DNA from: Dryococelus australis
Lineage: Eukaryota > Arthropoda > Insecta > Phasmatodea > Phasmatidae
DNA: 64,000 bases
Reading direction: 5' to 3'
NCBI GenBank assembly: GCA_029891345.1
Contig: CM056995.1
Coordinates: 219,816,260-219,880,259, forward strand
Made by a program: the position numbers and the translations under genes. Under the pieces are notes generated by a model. That model did not search any database, was not told the origin of the DNA, and worked only from the letters and a program-made list of their open reading frames with translations. This document shows positions 11,841 to 23,591 of this stretch, one piece after another (position 1 is the first letter of the stretch; the number at the start of each line of letters is the position of its first letter).

Positions 11841-14645
11841 CTGCAAACAAAATGGCATAACACTTTGCATTAACCTAGATACTGTTTACCATTGGTATTA
11901 GTATCTTCTTCCTTACAACAGTCGACATTTTAATGTAATAATTTGTTGAAGCTCGTAGAAGATAAACTGCAATATCCTTCCGTTAATGCCCTCAGTTACG
12001 ACAGCCAACGGTGGATTTGCCTTTGTAATAGGGCGAAAGTGCACGATATGTGTTTAAAAATCTCCATGTAGTTCAATTTAAAATTACTTCTAAATATAAT
12101 AAAAGTAGGTGCAATCGGCAAAATCCAACATCGAACCCACACAAAATATTCTTTAATAACTACCAGATCCAACACAAAATCTCACACAACGCACAAAATA
12201 TTTACGTCAGCACCACTAATGTAATCCGTACAGTACTTTTTATCAATGTCACTGTTAGTTTAAAAATTAATTATTATCTTTAACTGCTGTCGTAAAGTAT
12301 AAAAATTAATTAAAAAGAGATTAAAATTTGTGTTGATCATATGTAATGTTTTAGCTTTTCTAAATAAAATTACATTAATCACACTCAATTATGTCGACAG
12401 TAGTCTTAGGCACACGTCAAAGCAACCTATATTATTGTAAGACTCATGTTAAAATAATATTCAACTGCACTGCCAGCAAAGTTATGAAAGTGGTGGACTC
12501 ATATGCTAATAAATATGAAATCTGTAAATTATCAGTTCGTGCAAGTACGGTACATTTCGACCGTTTTGGAAAGTATAATGGTCACAAAGTGAATCTTTCT
12601 GCCACAGCTATTCTACTGGTGAACAAGCTATGTGTGAAACCAAGCTATGTCCACCAAGCACATACTTCGTAGCAGACACTGTAATACTGACGTTAAAACA
12701 GTACAATAGTATTCAATGTTGACGTTTATAGTTGAATTGCCATGCCGATCTCTCATAATGTTATGCCCAAGTAATCTAATGACAATATTTAAACGTCTTT
12801 CACGAGACTGTACTGTTATACGGCTCTGGTTGCGAGGCAGTACAAATTTGACCTGCAAATAATTTTATGGAGGCGAGAAATAATTTAATCACAGGAAAAT
12901 TATGTTACGTGCTGCAGTTGGCGCCGACTCAGTTGCCCCGCGCCATGGTAGGAGACCCACCTCGCCCTCCCCTTTTCCTGGAACGATGCACTCGTAGCCT
13001 CCTGATCCCCCTTTCTGGGAAAACCGTGAATAATGAACAGAAACCCGTCGGGCTGTCGCGCTGCTCGGCGACTTGCTTGCGTCACGGTCTCTCTCCTCTG
13101 CTGGAGGTTTCGATGGGTTTGGCGACGACGCAGTAATGTTCTGGTGAGACTGGCTGGTGCCTCGGCCCTCCGCGACGCGACAAGAGTGTTGGGGAATATT
13201 CTTGGTGGCGGCCTAAGATCCTATATATACTGCCGGAACCCAGCGGCCGGCAGTCTTTGACGGAGGCCGCCTGGCAGTCTTTGACGGAGGCCGCCTGGCG
13301 AGTGTGCGCGAGTGTAGTGAAATGTGGACGACGACGGGAGATTTCGGGACGACGACGGGTGAATGTCCGTATCGTGAATGGACTATAGGGTGTGAAACCG
13401 ACAAGTGAAACCTACTGTGCGTGAGAGCGCTTGGAGGACTCTAAAACATTGCGATTGGCGGGATATGGACTTAACTGAGGTTGGACTGAATGGAGGTGTA
13501 ATACGGATTTTATTGTAAATATTCGAACCCACTCCCTAGGATAGACGACACTCATATGTATGATTTTTCTTACGTTACAGTGCTTTGCGGATGGCAATCT
13601 CAATGGCCTATTTACACGTCAGAAATATTAAAAACCACAACTGTGAAGTTCTTACAACGCCTGCGCCCTCAAAGTAGTATAATGCAATAAGCTAAAGACG
13701 TCTAAACATTTATTTTCAACGGGAACGTTGTGAATGAATATGCCACCACATCAACAAAGCGATTCCTTTACGAAAGTATATATTTTCTAAATGTAGATAT
13801 CCTGGAGAGAGTAAACGCAATTCGTAACATGAGAAATAAATTTGTGGTTCTCTAGAATATCATGTACGCAATTAGATCTCACTTTGATTTTCCTTTGAAA
13901 TTTATTTTAATTACTTACATAGACTTACATTGCAACCACGGATGTATGCACATGCCATTTTATAATACTGATATGTACTGTAGCTTTAAAAGATATTTTA
14001 CAACGAAGACACAAAATATGTGAATCAAATGGATACTATCTCCACAGTTCTACAATTCACACAGCTCATGAATCGAGAAATCTATCAATTAGTGAGGTCG
14101 ACCACTTCCTATGGTGACAAAGACAGATGAATTGAGCGAAAAGGTTTTAGGTTATTCGCCATTCGCTCCGGTAACACGAATCTCTCGTGGCGAGAGTTCA
14201 CAGCAATAATGTTATTTGGACACGTGTTACAAGGAAAGAGATAAGAGTTATTGCTCTTGTTGCATTTCCGTACCCCGTTATTAGCAAAAAAAATTGTTTC
14301 CAGGAACATGTGGCTTCATACCATTTATCAATTTCTAGATCCGGTAGTTTAGTGAGTTCATATGAATTGTTCAACTTGTTGAGCAGAGCCTCCATTCTTG
14401 TGTTATTTATAAGGAAACAAATTATAGAAAATTATTTTTTCATTCTCATAATTAATTAATTTTCTTAATAACTGAATGGAAACGATGCTCGAAATGTAAA
14501 ATAATACCATATTTAAGTAATGTAAAAACTTTAGCAAAGTATTAAACATAGAAAGTTTTTCAACACATAAACACACTAAAGATAAGCATATTAACACTAG
14601 TAAAACTGTTGTTATGAATATGCCAAAAATCAATATGTGTTAAAT
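11841..14645. other. Mostly unassigned; GC-richer island at 12.9-13.6 kb
   Basis: No recognisable protein. Several short open frames (12391-12672, 12867-13136, 13033-13260, 14109-14459) have no family resemblance. The interval 12.9-13.6 kb is clearly more GC-rich than its flanks and contains a TATA-like sequence and a 24-bp tandem duplication, annotated separately. It could be an LTR or a promoter region. Confidence 0.45.
13222..13296 (+). promoter_or_regulatory. Candidate TATA promoter with a 24-bp tandem duplication
   Basis: TATATATA lies at 13222-13229. About 20-25 bp downstream begins a perfect tandem duplication of a 24-bp GC-rich unit (13249-13272 and 13273-13296, starting GGCAGTCTTTGACGG). 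TCAGT/GCAGT-type initiator sequence at this spacing would fit an insect core promoter. No downstream gene is visible, so this could equally be the U3/R region of a solo LTR. Confidence 0.3.
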
Positions 14646-15122
14646 AAGAGAAAGTACTATGCGAATGTGGAAAATATGTTTTTAAACTGTATCTCAAAAA
14701 GCATAAAAATTGTAAATCACACAATGCAAATGAAATTCAACACGATTATTCAACTAAGACATGTGCAGTATGTAATGAGAATAAATCTATCGATTCGTTT
14801 TATCCTCATAAAGCAACTATAGACAAACATACAACAAAATGTAAAACATGTTTTAATGAGAAAGTACTATGCGAATGTGGAAAATATGTTTGTATTTCAT
14901 ATCTCAGAGAGCATAAAAAAACTAAATCACACAATACTTTAGTATATATTCTAAATGAAATTCAAAATGATAATTATCCAACAAAAACATGCACATTATT
15001 TAATGAGAATGTATCTATACATTTATATTTTATTAATAAAAATACTAAAGAAAAACATTAAACAATATGCAAAAAATGCTGTAGTGGAAAATATACCCAT
15101 ACGAAGTTAAATATTTTTAAAT
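14646..15122 (+). pseudogene. Repeated zinc-binding module protein of the Polinton
   Basis: One frame runs through 14646-15058 without a clear start ATG. It has two near-identical copies of a module beginning GAGAAAGTACTATGCGAATG (14649 and 14853, 204 bp apart) that encodes CECGKYV followed by a H-x3-K-S-H pattern. These alternate with a C-x2-C-N-E-N segment. The pattern resembles short Cys/His modules common in large DNA viruses (C-x-C-G then H-x-T-x2-H). Function is unknown; nucleic-acid binding is likely. A stop at about 15059 and A-rich slippage-prone stretches show it is decaying. It lies just upstream of the polymerase on the same strand. Confidence 0.55.
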
Positions 15123-15849
15123 TTTTATAACAATTTAAACACCTTTCCAATATCATTCCATTATATTAATTTATTTTTAAAAAGCCTTCAAAAATGACTA
15201 AAAACTTCCAAAACCTCAATTTTTTTTTTTTCAAATCTGATATTTCATATTTTTGAAACCATTATAAATTTATATTTGATATAAATAAAGAATTATGGCG
15301 ACAAACAATCTAACAGCTGAGTTGAGTGGAAAAAGAGTGAGAGAGTATAGAATTATAGGAAGAGATTTAAAAAAATAAAACAAAAAGGAATTTTAGAAAT
15401 CTAACCTTTTCAAATTGCAATATAATATATAGTAAAACTAAAATAAAATATTTCCATTCTCTAATAATCTATTTGTACAACCTAAAATAAAAGTAAACAG
15501 GTAACAGAATGGATAACAAAGAATAATTTTACAAATTTACCTTTATCTGATGTTAATATCAATGAATTATACAAACAAGATAAAAACGAATTAAAATAAA
15601 TATTTCCTTATTCTACTAGTGTTTTCATTAACAAAATAAATAGAAGAACCAATAAAAATTACTTAGTTAATAAAGCTTTTAAATGTAGGATATCAACATA
15701 AAACATTGAAAATTCCTTTAATTTAGTACAATCTAATAATTTTTTAACTTCTGTAAAAAAAAAATAAGGCATTTGAGATAATATACAATATTCTTAGAAT
15801 ATTTAGAAGTGTGAAAATCAGTATTAGCTATACATAAGAATAATCCATT
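15123..15849. other. AT-rich Polinton interior, no clear gene
   Basis: The stretch is very AT-rich with many stops. A short open piece starts at an ATG at 15296 and runs about 27 codons before a stop. Around 15500-15600 a second short piece is open. Neither is recognised; the second may be the far N-terminal part of the polymerase protein. Nothing else is seen. Confidence 0.4.
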
Positions 15850-18811
15850 AAATGGAGCATCATATGTAGAACTACCAGAAGTGATTAAGAATTAAAAAAA
15901 AAAAAAATGTACTAATGTGAAAAATGAAGATCGGAAGTGTTTTCTTTGAGCAATAAAGTCTGCATTATTTCCAGTAGACAATCATTCAGATCGAGTTACC
16001 AAAAATAAAAATGTTGGACTTAATATTGACAAAGTAATATATCATTATGAATATCTAATAAAAATTGGTGATATACCAAAAATAGAAAATCAAATTGATA
16101 CATCTATAAATGTATACTCTATTGAAGATCAGTCTACAATATATCCATTAAAACTTACAAAAAGATTTAGCGAAACTGCTTACAGCACAAAAAAAAACCA
16201 CAAAAGTAAAATTTATATATGTGATATGTGTCTTTAATTCTTTACATCACAAAAAAAAAAAAAAAAAACACACAGAAGACTGCTCTAAAAATGAATCAGT
16301 AAGAATCAATTTACCTTCCAAATTAGAGCAAATAGCATTTAATAATCATATAAATACAATGTTCCTTTCACAATATATGTCGATTTTGAATAAATTCTGA
16401 AGAAAATTTCAACCAACAAACCAAACCCAAGAGAATTAAATAAATTTATCTTAATCAAAAAATATCCAGTTTTAACAGAGGATGATATTGATAATGGCGT
16501 TTATAAGGAGATACTTAAAGAAAGATATAATCTTACTAATGAACAAATATATACCACTGATTTAAAAATGAATGACGAAACATAAACAATGAAATATAAA
16601 TTACATGAAGCTTCTGGTTTTTGCTATTATATTGTATCTAGTTATGCTGATTGTAAGCCACCAGTAGTATATTAAGGTCCAAATGGGCATAACATGTTTA
16701 TACAATTAATGAAAAGGGAAGTAGAAGTAATTGGAGAAATATATTCACAAATTGAACCAATGCATCCACTAACAATAGAATAAAAAAATTTATATAGTAA
16801 TCCAAAGAAATATACTCTTTGTGAATGTGAATATACGGAGGACAGTAAAAAAGTACATCATCATAATCTTATAAGTGGAAAATTCATTAACCCTGTATGT
16901 AATAATTGTAATCTAGAATTAATATTACCCAATTTTGTACCAATTTATTTCCATAATTTAACTTGGTATGTTCATTTGTTAATTAAAGAGTTAGGATATG
17001 ATGATTAAAATATAGATTTAATAGTAAATAGTGAAGAAAAATTTATAACTTTTGGGAAAAATGCACAAAATTTTAAAATTAAATTTATAGACACATTCAA
17101 ATTTATGGCTAGTAGTTTGGATAAATTATCATCTAATTTAACTAAAGAACAAATGAAACACCCAAAAGCATTTTCCAAAAGATCAAGTTTATTTAGTTAT
17201 AAGAAAATCCATATGATTATATGGATAGTTGGAAGAAATTCGAAGAAACTGAACTTCCACCAAAGAGTGAATTTTCCAATAAATTAAATGAATCTGACAT
17301 AGCTGTACGCGGATTTTGAACTTGCAAAACTTGTATGGAATCATTTTAATATTTAAATTTTGGCGAATATCGCGATTTATATTTTAAACCTGATGTAGCG
17401 GATATATTCGAAAATTATGGAAATACGTGTGTAAATGCATATGACTTAGATCCTGCATGTTATTTTACAGCATCATAATTATCTTGGTATGCAATATTAA
17501 AAATCACTAAACAACCACTAGATTTATTACATTTCTATGATATGATTTTAATGATCGAAAAACGAATTAGAGATGGAATATCACAATGTTGAAAGCAATA
17601 TGTTAACGCCCATGACAGATATTTAGACAGTTTTAATCATAATCAGGAGTTTAACTATTTAGCTTATCTCGATGCGAATAATTTATATGGTTGGGCGATG
17701 TCTCAATATTTACCATATGGTGGTTTCGAATGGGTTGGTTATACAGAATTAAAATTATATTTTTGGCAAAATTTTAGAAGTAAATTTAGAGTATCCACAA
17801 GATCTTCATAAATTACATAAATATCTTCTATTTTGTCCAGAAAATAAGGTGGGTCCAGGAACAAATCAGTCTAAATTATTGAGAAATTTACTTAATAAAC
17901 AAAAGTATGTAATACACTATCGCAATTTGAAACAGTGTCTAAATAATGGGTCAAAGCTTGCAAAGATGCATAGAATATTTAAGTTTAATCAGTCTAATTA
18001 GTTGAAGAAATATATAGATTAAAATATGATGAGAACTAATTTCAAAAACTAATTTGAAAAAGAATTTTAAGATGATGAATAATTCTGTGTTTGGCAAAAC
18101 TATGAGAAATATTAGAAATAGAGTAGATATATGACTGATATCAAATGGAAATGTCTATGAAAAATAAATAGCAAAAAAATCAAGAGAGGTACTATATTTA
18201 ATGAGAATCTTGCGGCCATACATATGAATAAAACAAATGTAAAAGTTAATAGGTTTATTTATGTTGGTGTGACAATTTTAGATCTCTCAAAAGAATTAAT
18301 GAAACCAAAATATGATGATAAAATAGAGATGTGCTATCAAGACACTGATTCGTACATTTATAACATTAAAACAGAAAATCTTTACAAAGATATGAAATCG
18401 ATGATAGAAAAATATTATAGATGTGATTATTCAAATGGCAATATCTATAACAGGCCACAAATAAATAAGACAGTTATAAGTAAGATGAAAGACGAATGTA
18501 ATGGGAAAATATTGAAAAAATTTGGTGGTTTAAGAGCAAAAATCTATTCATATATAGTTGATAATAAAAAAAACAAAAGATCAAAAGGTGTAAATAATTG
18601 TGTTATTAACAAGAGAATTACATTTGAGGACTATAAGAATTGCTTCTTTAAAGAGAAAATAATATATAGAATAATGAATTTAATAAGGAGTAAAAAGCAT
18701 GAAATATATACAGCACAAGTTAATAAAATTGCATTAAGTCCTTATGATGATAAAAGGATTATACTAGAAAATAAAATTGATATATTACCATATAGGTATC
18801 AAAATATATAA
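15850..18811 (+). pseudogene. polB: Protein-primed family B DNA polymerase (Polinton pPolB)
   Basis: Replicates the element's linear DNA from a protein primer. An N-terminal module ends with LNGASYVELPEV (about 15852-15887) followed by KNEDRKCFL. A zinc-finger-like pair lies near 16220, and the exonuclease region starts with the YVDFE-type motif near 16385. The polymerase motifs are clear: motif A YLDANNLYGWAMSQ (about 17665-17706), a motif B region around 18070-18105 (MMNNSVFGKTM), and motif C CYQDTDSYIYN (about 18332-18365) with both catalytic Asp in the DTD core. The C-terminal 195 codons (18224-18811) are intact and end in TAA. At least 15 stops and several shifts lie upstream, so it is a pseudogene. 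The catalytic Asp residues survive. Confidence 0.93.
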
Positions 18812-18852
18812 TTTTAAATTAATTTTATGTTATTATATTTCTGTATTATATT

Positions 18853-19404
18853 TTAAAAATCTTTATATTCCAAAACAATATCGATATCAGTACCATCAAA
18901 ATCAATCCGTTTACCATTTTCATCTCTAATTTCTAAAACAATATGATTAAACTGCTCAGTATTTATTCTATAAAGAATTGGATATGGTGGTTCATAACAA
19001 ACATAATATCTGAAGCCAAACATAGTTTTTGGTGGAAAACTAGCAATTATATCTGTTTCTAAATTATTATATTTGTCATATTTTATAAACAATTCATAGG
19101 CTAAATTACAATGAACAATTATGTTTTTAAATGAATTTAAATTAGGTAACTTAGTACCTAAAATAACTTTGTCTTTTTCAATAGTTCTATTTATCTCAAA
19201 ACCAAACATCTATCAGAAAATCGGTTTAAAATTTAATATTAAAATTAGATTTAACCACGACTCTCTTTTTCACATTGTCTGATATCAGTTCAATGTTATT
19301 TGTTGAAAATTGTCAATTGAATTTATAGTTTCCTTTAAAGATTCAATATTGTATTATCCTTTAGGAATAGTGATAACTTCATTTCTATCAACGACAGCAC
19401 TCAT
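18853..19404 (-). pseudogene. Penton-like minor capsid protein of the Polinton (probable)
   Basis: The C-terminal 118 codons (19209-18853) are open. Their end reads VLEIRDENGKRIDFDGTDI followed by alternating hydrophobic residues, which matches my memory of the final beta-strands of single-jelly-roll minor capsid (penton-like) proteins encoded next to polymerase and ATPase in arthropod Polintons. An upstream ATG at 19404 starts MSAVVDRNEVITIPKG before a stop, which looks like the same protein's N-terminus after at least one frameshift. It faces the polymerase tail to tail and diverges from the ATPase. The role is inferred from sequence pattern and position; a different virion protein is possible. 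Confidence 0.6.
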
Positions 19405-19599
19405 TTTTCAATTGTTATAGTATTGTTGTCTATATTAGGAGCTAAAAATTTCGCATGAAAACTAATCAAAGTATTGGATTTGTCTTGATGAATTATATCG
19501 TAGTGAAGATTCTTCCTTAGAATGGAACTTATTATTTGTTAACTTAAACACTTTATTGTCCAATTATTACGAAAATTAACATATTAAATTAAAAAAAGT

Positions 19600-20160
19600 T
19601 AATTGGGGAGTTGATGTTTTAATTTCCGAAGAAAACTTTGAAAATAAAAGGAGTGGTGAATTATTGCTTGGTAATATAACAGACTTAATTGTTGGGCCTA
19701 GTAATCATGAAAAAAAAAATCTTGATAATTAATGTTATTTATAAGCCACTATTGCTCAATTGTAATCAGTTGTATATTTGCTCAAAACATTTAAACAAAC
19801 TCAAATATATTGAGTAACAAAAAACTTCGATGGAATATCCAAAGAGTTTAATGAAAAGATGGCTAACTTTTTAAATAGCAATGATGAAATCATTCCACTA
19901 CATCAGTGTGAAAACGAGTCTCTAGTTATATTTGACAATGTCATTTTAGAAAACCAGGATGTTATGTATGAATATTTCACTATGGGAAGGCATAAAAATA
20001 TTGTTGTATTTTATTTAGCACAGTGCCAGAGTGTACAACCAATTGGTGAGAAACATACAAACTTTTTAAGTATATTTAGACAAGATGATACCTAAATTTA
20101 AAACACATCTATAGCGAATTTTGTCGGTCACAATATGTCTTATAAGAAATTTTAAATAGA
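19600..20160 (+). pseudogene. A32/FtsK-like genome-packaging ATPase of the Polinton
   Basis: Would pump element DNA into capsids. The Walker A region is present but damaged (VGPSNHEKK near 19698, where G-x-S/N-x-x-G-K-T/S is expected). Walker B is clear: ENESLVIFDNVILENQDVM, with the second acidic residue changed to Asn. It is followed by the characteristic YFTMGRHKNIVVFYLAQ, including the sensor-type Gln, and NFLSIFRQDD. The longest open piece is 19859-20095. Loss of the Walker A Gly-Lys-Thr and several stops upstream show it is inactive. This is one of the most diagnostic Polinton genes. Confidence 0.88.
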
Positions 20161-20463
20161 TCTGTCCAAACTGTTGGAATAAAGGCTATGGTTTTACCAC
20201 TTTAGATTTGAGCCGACGAATGAACAATAGTAAGATTAGAAACCAAATCCAACACTTTATAATTTAACTCTTATCTAGTTTCTCTTGTACACGAGAATTC
20301 TTTATCTACTTCCTAAAAGGCATTTCAGCGCACTCTTGCCACCACAGGAATAAGTTTATTGTGGCAGTGCTGTTATCTAGTTGCAGTGTAGCAAATACTC
20401 TGTGCGACACTTAATAAGCTTCCAGCTCATCACAATAAGAGTTTTTATCATCACCTCACTCGT

Positions 20464-20545
20464 CTTGTTGCGGTTGCTCAGCGACAAGGCATTTGATTTC
20501 AAGTGCAAAGGTCATGGGTTCTATCCCTGGTCTGAGCAGTTAATT
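20464..20545 (+). repeat. tRNA-derived sequence (SINE head or tRNA pseudogene)
   Basis: An A-box-like segment (GGTTGCTCAGCGACAAGG) and a B-box-like segment (GGGTTCTATCCC) are spaced as in a Leu/Ser-type tRNA, but the anticodon stem-loop does not fold cleanly. The following 300 bp, to about 20960, have no coding content and carry other small repeats, so this is probably the head of a SINE inserted between the ATPase and integrase genes. Confidence 0.45.
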
Positions 20546-20798
20546 TAATAATATGAATATGAGGCGCCCATAATTCCACTATCAGATTATCACCAAATCA
20601 TTCGAAATTTGAGCCAAAAAGCATTGCTATTGCTCATATATTCAATGTATGAATATTGATGCAAATAAAAATGGTACCCTCAGGCTACCCTCTATGTTAG
20701 ACTTGTAGTATAACAGATGTATAAGCTGGAGTGTTCTCATATAGAGAATGGTGCCTCACTATATGAGAAGGGGTGCCATAAGAAATACAAATTAAAAT

Positions 20799-20857
20799 CC
20801 CTCACCTCTCCACAAAAAAAAATTAAAAATACAGGCTGGCCGGTGGAGAGGTGAGGG
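20799..20857. repeat. 15-bp perfect inverted repeat (hairpin)
   Basis: CCCTCACCTCTCCAC at 20799-20813 is the exact reverse complement of 20843-20857, with a 29-nt A-rich loop. Nearby, GGTCACTGGTGAGACATTAA (20959-) and a similar block at about 20914 (GGTCGCTGGTGAGGCACT) form a short direct repeat. These may be parts of a small non-autonomous element inserted in the Polinton. Confidence 0.5.
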
Positions 20858-21084
20858 GTTTCTCCAATTGGAGTTTTGCAGGTGCTAAATAAGGCCAGCA
20901 AAATAAAATATTAGGTCGCTGGTGAGGCACTGACATACCCGTACACCTTAAAAAAAACAGGTCACTGGTGAGACATTAACTTGGCTGTAAACCTTTTGAA
21001 ATGAGCATGAAAATGCATTCTTATGTTGTGTTTGAAATAATGAATTACATAAAATATTTTATTTCACAAAATATTAGAATTCGC

Positions 21085-22000
21085 AAAATATCTGTTTTAT
21101 TCATCCAAGAGTTATGTGAGTTATCAAAACCTAACCAATTAACATCAATTTTATCACCTTTTCTTTATAAGACTTTTTTTTAACCAAATATTAATTTGGA
21201 TAGTCGGTTTTCATAATTTTGTATTCATAAAAACTACCCTTTATTTCTTCTCCTTTATCTTCTTTCAGCTTGTAAGTTGGCTCATCGTTATTTAAAGATC
21301 CCAAAAATGGTAAATAATTATGTTGTCCAATTATCTGCATAACCCTTTTAATATATTTGTTTTCTTTTGTTTACATGGACAATATCACCAACTTTGTATT
21401 TCGGTTTTGTAATCATGTCTACAAAATTTGTTTTGCATTCAATTTTTTTCCATTGGTTTTATTAACTTCAATTGGTTTCATATCAATGGCTCTATGTTTG
21501 ATATTGTTGTATTCTTTAACTAAATCGTCCAATATATTTACCCATTTACAATTGCAATTTAAAGCAAATTTCTTCCACACTTTGCTCTTCATTGTACTAT
21601 TATATCTTACTACAACACTGGCTTTAAGTTCACTGAATGTAAAATAGTGATTGATGTTATATTTTTTCATAAGTTCTTTAAATATTTTATTATAAAATTC
21701 GGACTCATTACTGCTTTGAATATTATGCAGTTTTCTTTTAAACAATATAGCTTTTAAAGCAACTGTTACATTCTTGGCCATTTTATCTTTAATTGATATA
21801 GAAAATGCATATTTTGAGAAAACATCAATAATTGTCATTATATATATTATAATGGATATAGATATCCATTATTTATATGCGATACACCTTTTAAATTTCC
21901 AGTATCCATCTCAACAAGATCGATTTGCAATAAATCATCAATACTATATAAAATTACTTTTCTTCTTGGAAAATTGTTTTGTGCAGGTTGATATAATTCA
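21085..22000 (-). pseudogene. int: Retroviral-type integrase with chromodomain (Polinton)
   Basis: Inserts the element into the chromosome. The best open piece (21838-21419) begins MTIIDVFSKYAFSISIKD, the first catalytic-core strand, and includes the second acidic position region (SSNESEFYN, where TDxGxEF is usual) and KYNINHYFTFSELKASVV, then VRYNST, where the catalytic Glu is replaced by Val (usually VERFN). NILDDLVKEYNN follows. After stops, minus-strand 21180-21100 gives GDKIDVNWLGFDNSHNSWM, a C-terminal chromodomain. The N-terminal part (about 22000-21840) is broken. Missing acidic residues and stops show it is inactive. This Polinton-type integrase is unlike the two gypsy integrases in the window. 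Confidence 0.9.
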
Positions 22001-22049
22001 TTGATTATTCCTTATCTTATATTGAACATTTTTTTTTTTTTTTAGGAAT

Positions 22050-22190
22050 GTTTATTGATTAGAATTACATATAGAACATTTACTTTTCAGAACTAATCGT
22101 CCACTTTTAGTATTTTCAATTTTTATGTTAGTATTTTCAGTGACATTTTTACACTCTAAGCACCAAGATTCTCCATTTAATAAGAATAAA
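22050..22190 (-). pseudogene. Small zinc-ribbon protein (DUF5679-like)
   Basis: A short minus-strand frame holds W-C-L-E-C then, after about 20 residues, SGRLVLKSKCSICNS. This is the two-CxxC pattern with a Thr-Glu-Asn and G-R-x-x-L-x-x-x-C core that I associate with small zinc-ribbon proteins of adenovirus-like elements and large DNA viruses. It lies directly upstream of the integrase on the same strand. No start ATG is obvious and a stop follows the last CxxC, so the C-terminus may be lost. Its function in the family is not known to me. Confidence 0.55.
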
Positions 22191-22229
22191 AATAATTCCT
22201 CTTGTAGTCATCAAACCATCATCACATTA

Positions 22230-23045
22230 AGATATTTTATTTATTTATATTTTAAAAGTTAAAATATCACCTATGTTAATCAGAATACTTACTGTAATCT
22301 ATTTTTTGAGATCTCTTAATAATAGTCGCAGTATCGTCAGATAAATTGGGATTAACAGTAAGTATTTTATAAACATTACAATCCATCAAAAAATAAAGAA
22401 AATCTTATTATTATCTAAGTGAAAATTATTATTACTTTTATTCTACTTTGCAGGGAATCAAAATATATGTGATTTTTCTTCGTTGCATTTTTTCAATTTT
22501 CGTGTTAACAAGTGTATCACAATAATTCAAAACTGATTGATTTAAATTTTACAAATTATCAACTATTTCTTTAACGAAATATATTTTATTGGCCACATCT
22601 TTTCTATCTGTAGGATCAGCCATATTATTAATTCTACGATTTTGAAGAGAAACAATCTTTTGTGTAAACAAAAATTCTGCTTTGTTGATCTTATAAAGCA
22701 GTAACAATGATATTGCATTTTGATTCTACATGTGTTTTTAAATCAGAAACACGATTATTGTATCTTGATTCTACTTTTTTTAAGTGTAGTCAGAAACAAT
22801 AGTTTTATATTTTGAATCTACATCATTTTTTAATGCATAATGAGCTATTTCTTTATCAAAAAATATTTTATCGAGTGCATCATTTCAATCTATAGGATCA
22901 GACCTACTAGGAATTCTATGATGCTGAAAATAACTATAACTCTTTGTATAAACAAAAAGTTTGCTTAATTGATTTTGTAATTTACTAACTATTTCTTAAT
23001 TAAAAATTCTTTTATTGACTGTGTCTTTATCGTCTCTAGGATAAT
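22230..23045 (-). pseudogene. Fibre-like protein with DPxxxxDAxNK repeats (Polinton)
   Basis: Three spaced blocks on the minus strand share the pattern D-P/D-x(2-4)-D-x-x-N/D-K-x-x-F (about 23035-23000, 22905-22845 and 22620-22575; the last reads ADPTDRKDVANKIYF). Each is followed by a heptad-like stretch with hydrophobic spacing. Blocks of this kind (NPxxxxDAVNKxYVD) are typical of trimeric fibre or shaft proteins of phages and virus-like elements. The stretch is broken by many stops. A host-attachment fibre is the likely former role, but this is inferred from the repeat pattern alone. The MITE at 23048 lies just upstream. Confidence 0.5.
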
Positions 23046-23047
23046 AT

Positions 23048-23262
23048 ATATAAAATGCCATTCAATATTAAGTGAGCATTTATTGAAACTGTTTCATCAG
23101 ACATGATAACCAATAAATGCAATTCATTCTGGTCTCGGACTTTTGGTTTGGGTATAGTGAATGCATGCACAGTGTTTATTACTCACATAGCAGGGTTTAC
23201 ATTAACAATTGGCAGAAGGATATAAATTGGTTGAAAGAAAAAATTACCTAGGGCTTCAAAAG
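23048..23262 (-). mobile_element. TA-type MITE, type A, reversed and truncated
   Basis: Reverse-complementary to 4381-4619 over most of its length (for example TTTCTTTCAACCAATTTATA and CCAAAAGTCCG are shared). The left end keeps the terminal motif GCCATTCAATATTAAGTGAG near 23056. The right end retains only the inner CTTTTGAAGCCC, and about 27 bp of the terminal repeat are gone. It lies directly next to the catalytic-Cys end of the protease gene. Confidence 0.75.
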
Positions 23263-23558
23263 ATATAAAACAATTAAACACAGATGTCCACATATAACTG
23301 AATTAAAATTCTGAATTCGATCATCATTGTAATAAACAATTATATTTTTTTAAGTAATTAGTTAATTTGTAGGAATATTGCCTCCAAATGACTCAAAATA
23401 GTAAACATCGTTATTATCTTTAAATAAACCCAATGAGTTCCAGGATTTGATGAAATATCGAAATTAACCACAGCAAATTCATTTTTGTGCATTATTTGTG
23501 GTAATTCATGTCATAAAAACATTTCTGAAATTTTTTTGTATTTAATATTTTTACTCAT
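23263..23558 (-). pseudogene. Adenain-like (adenovirus-type) cysteine protease of the Polinton
   Basis: Would cleave capsid precursors during maturation. From the ATG at 23558, the sequence includes ELPQIMHKNEFAVVNFD and then NPGTHWVYL, with the catalytic His. After a frameshift comes VYYFESFGG, where the acidic residue of the family's Y-F-D/E-S-F-G is Glu. Then SVICGHLCL follows, with the catalytic Cys (about 23278-23292 on the plus strand). The triad order His-acid-Cys fits Ulp1/adenain-fold proteases. The C-terminus is cut by the MITE, and at least one stop lies in the middle. All three catalytic positions can still be read. Confidence 0.8.
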
Positions 23559-23591
23559 TTTTCAATATCGATATTAGATAGTGGGTATATA

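Noticed and set aside
11539-11850. A longer overlapping minus-strand open frame over the MULE exon
   Set aside because: It is in a different frame from the MSDFE/CWFHHTQ peptide and has no family motif; the spliced exon explains the region better.
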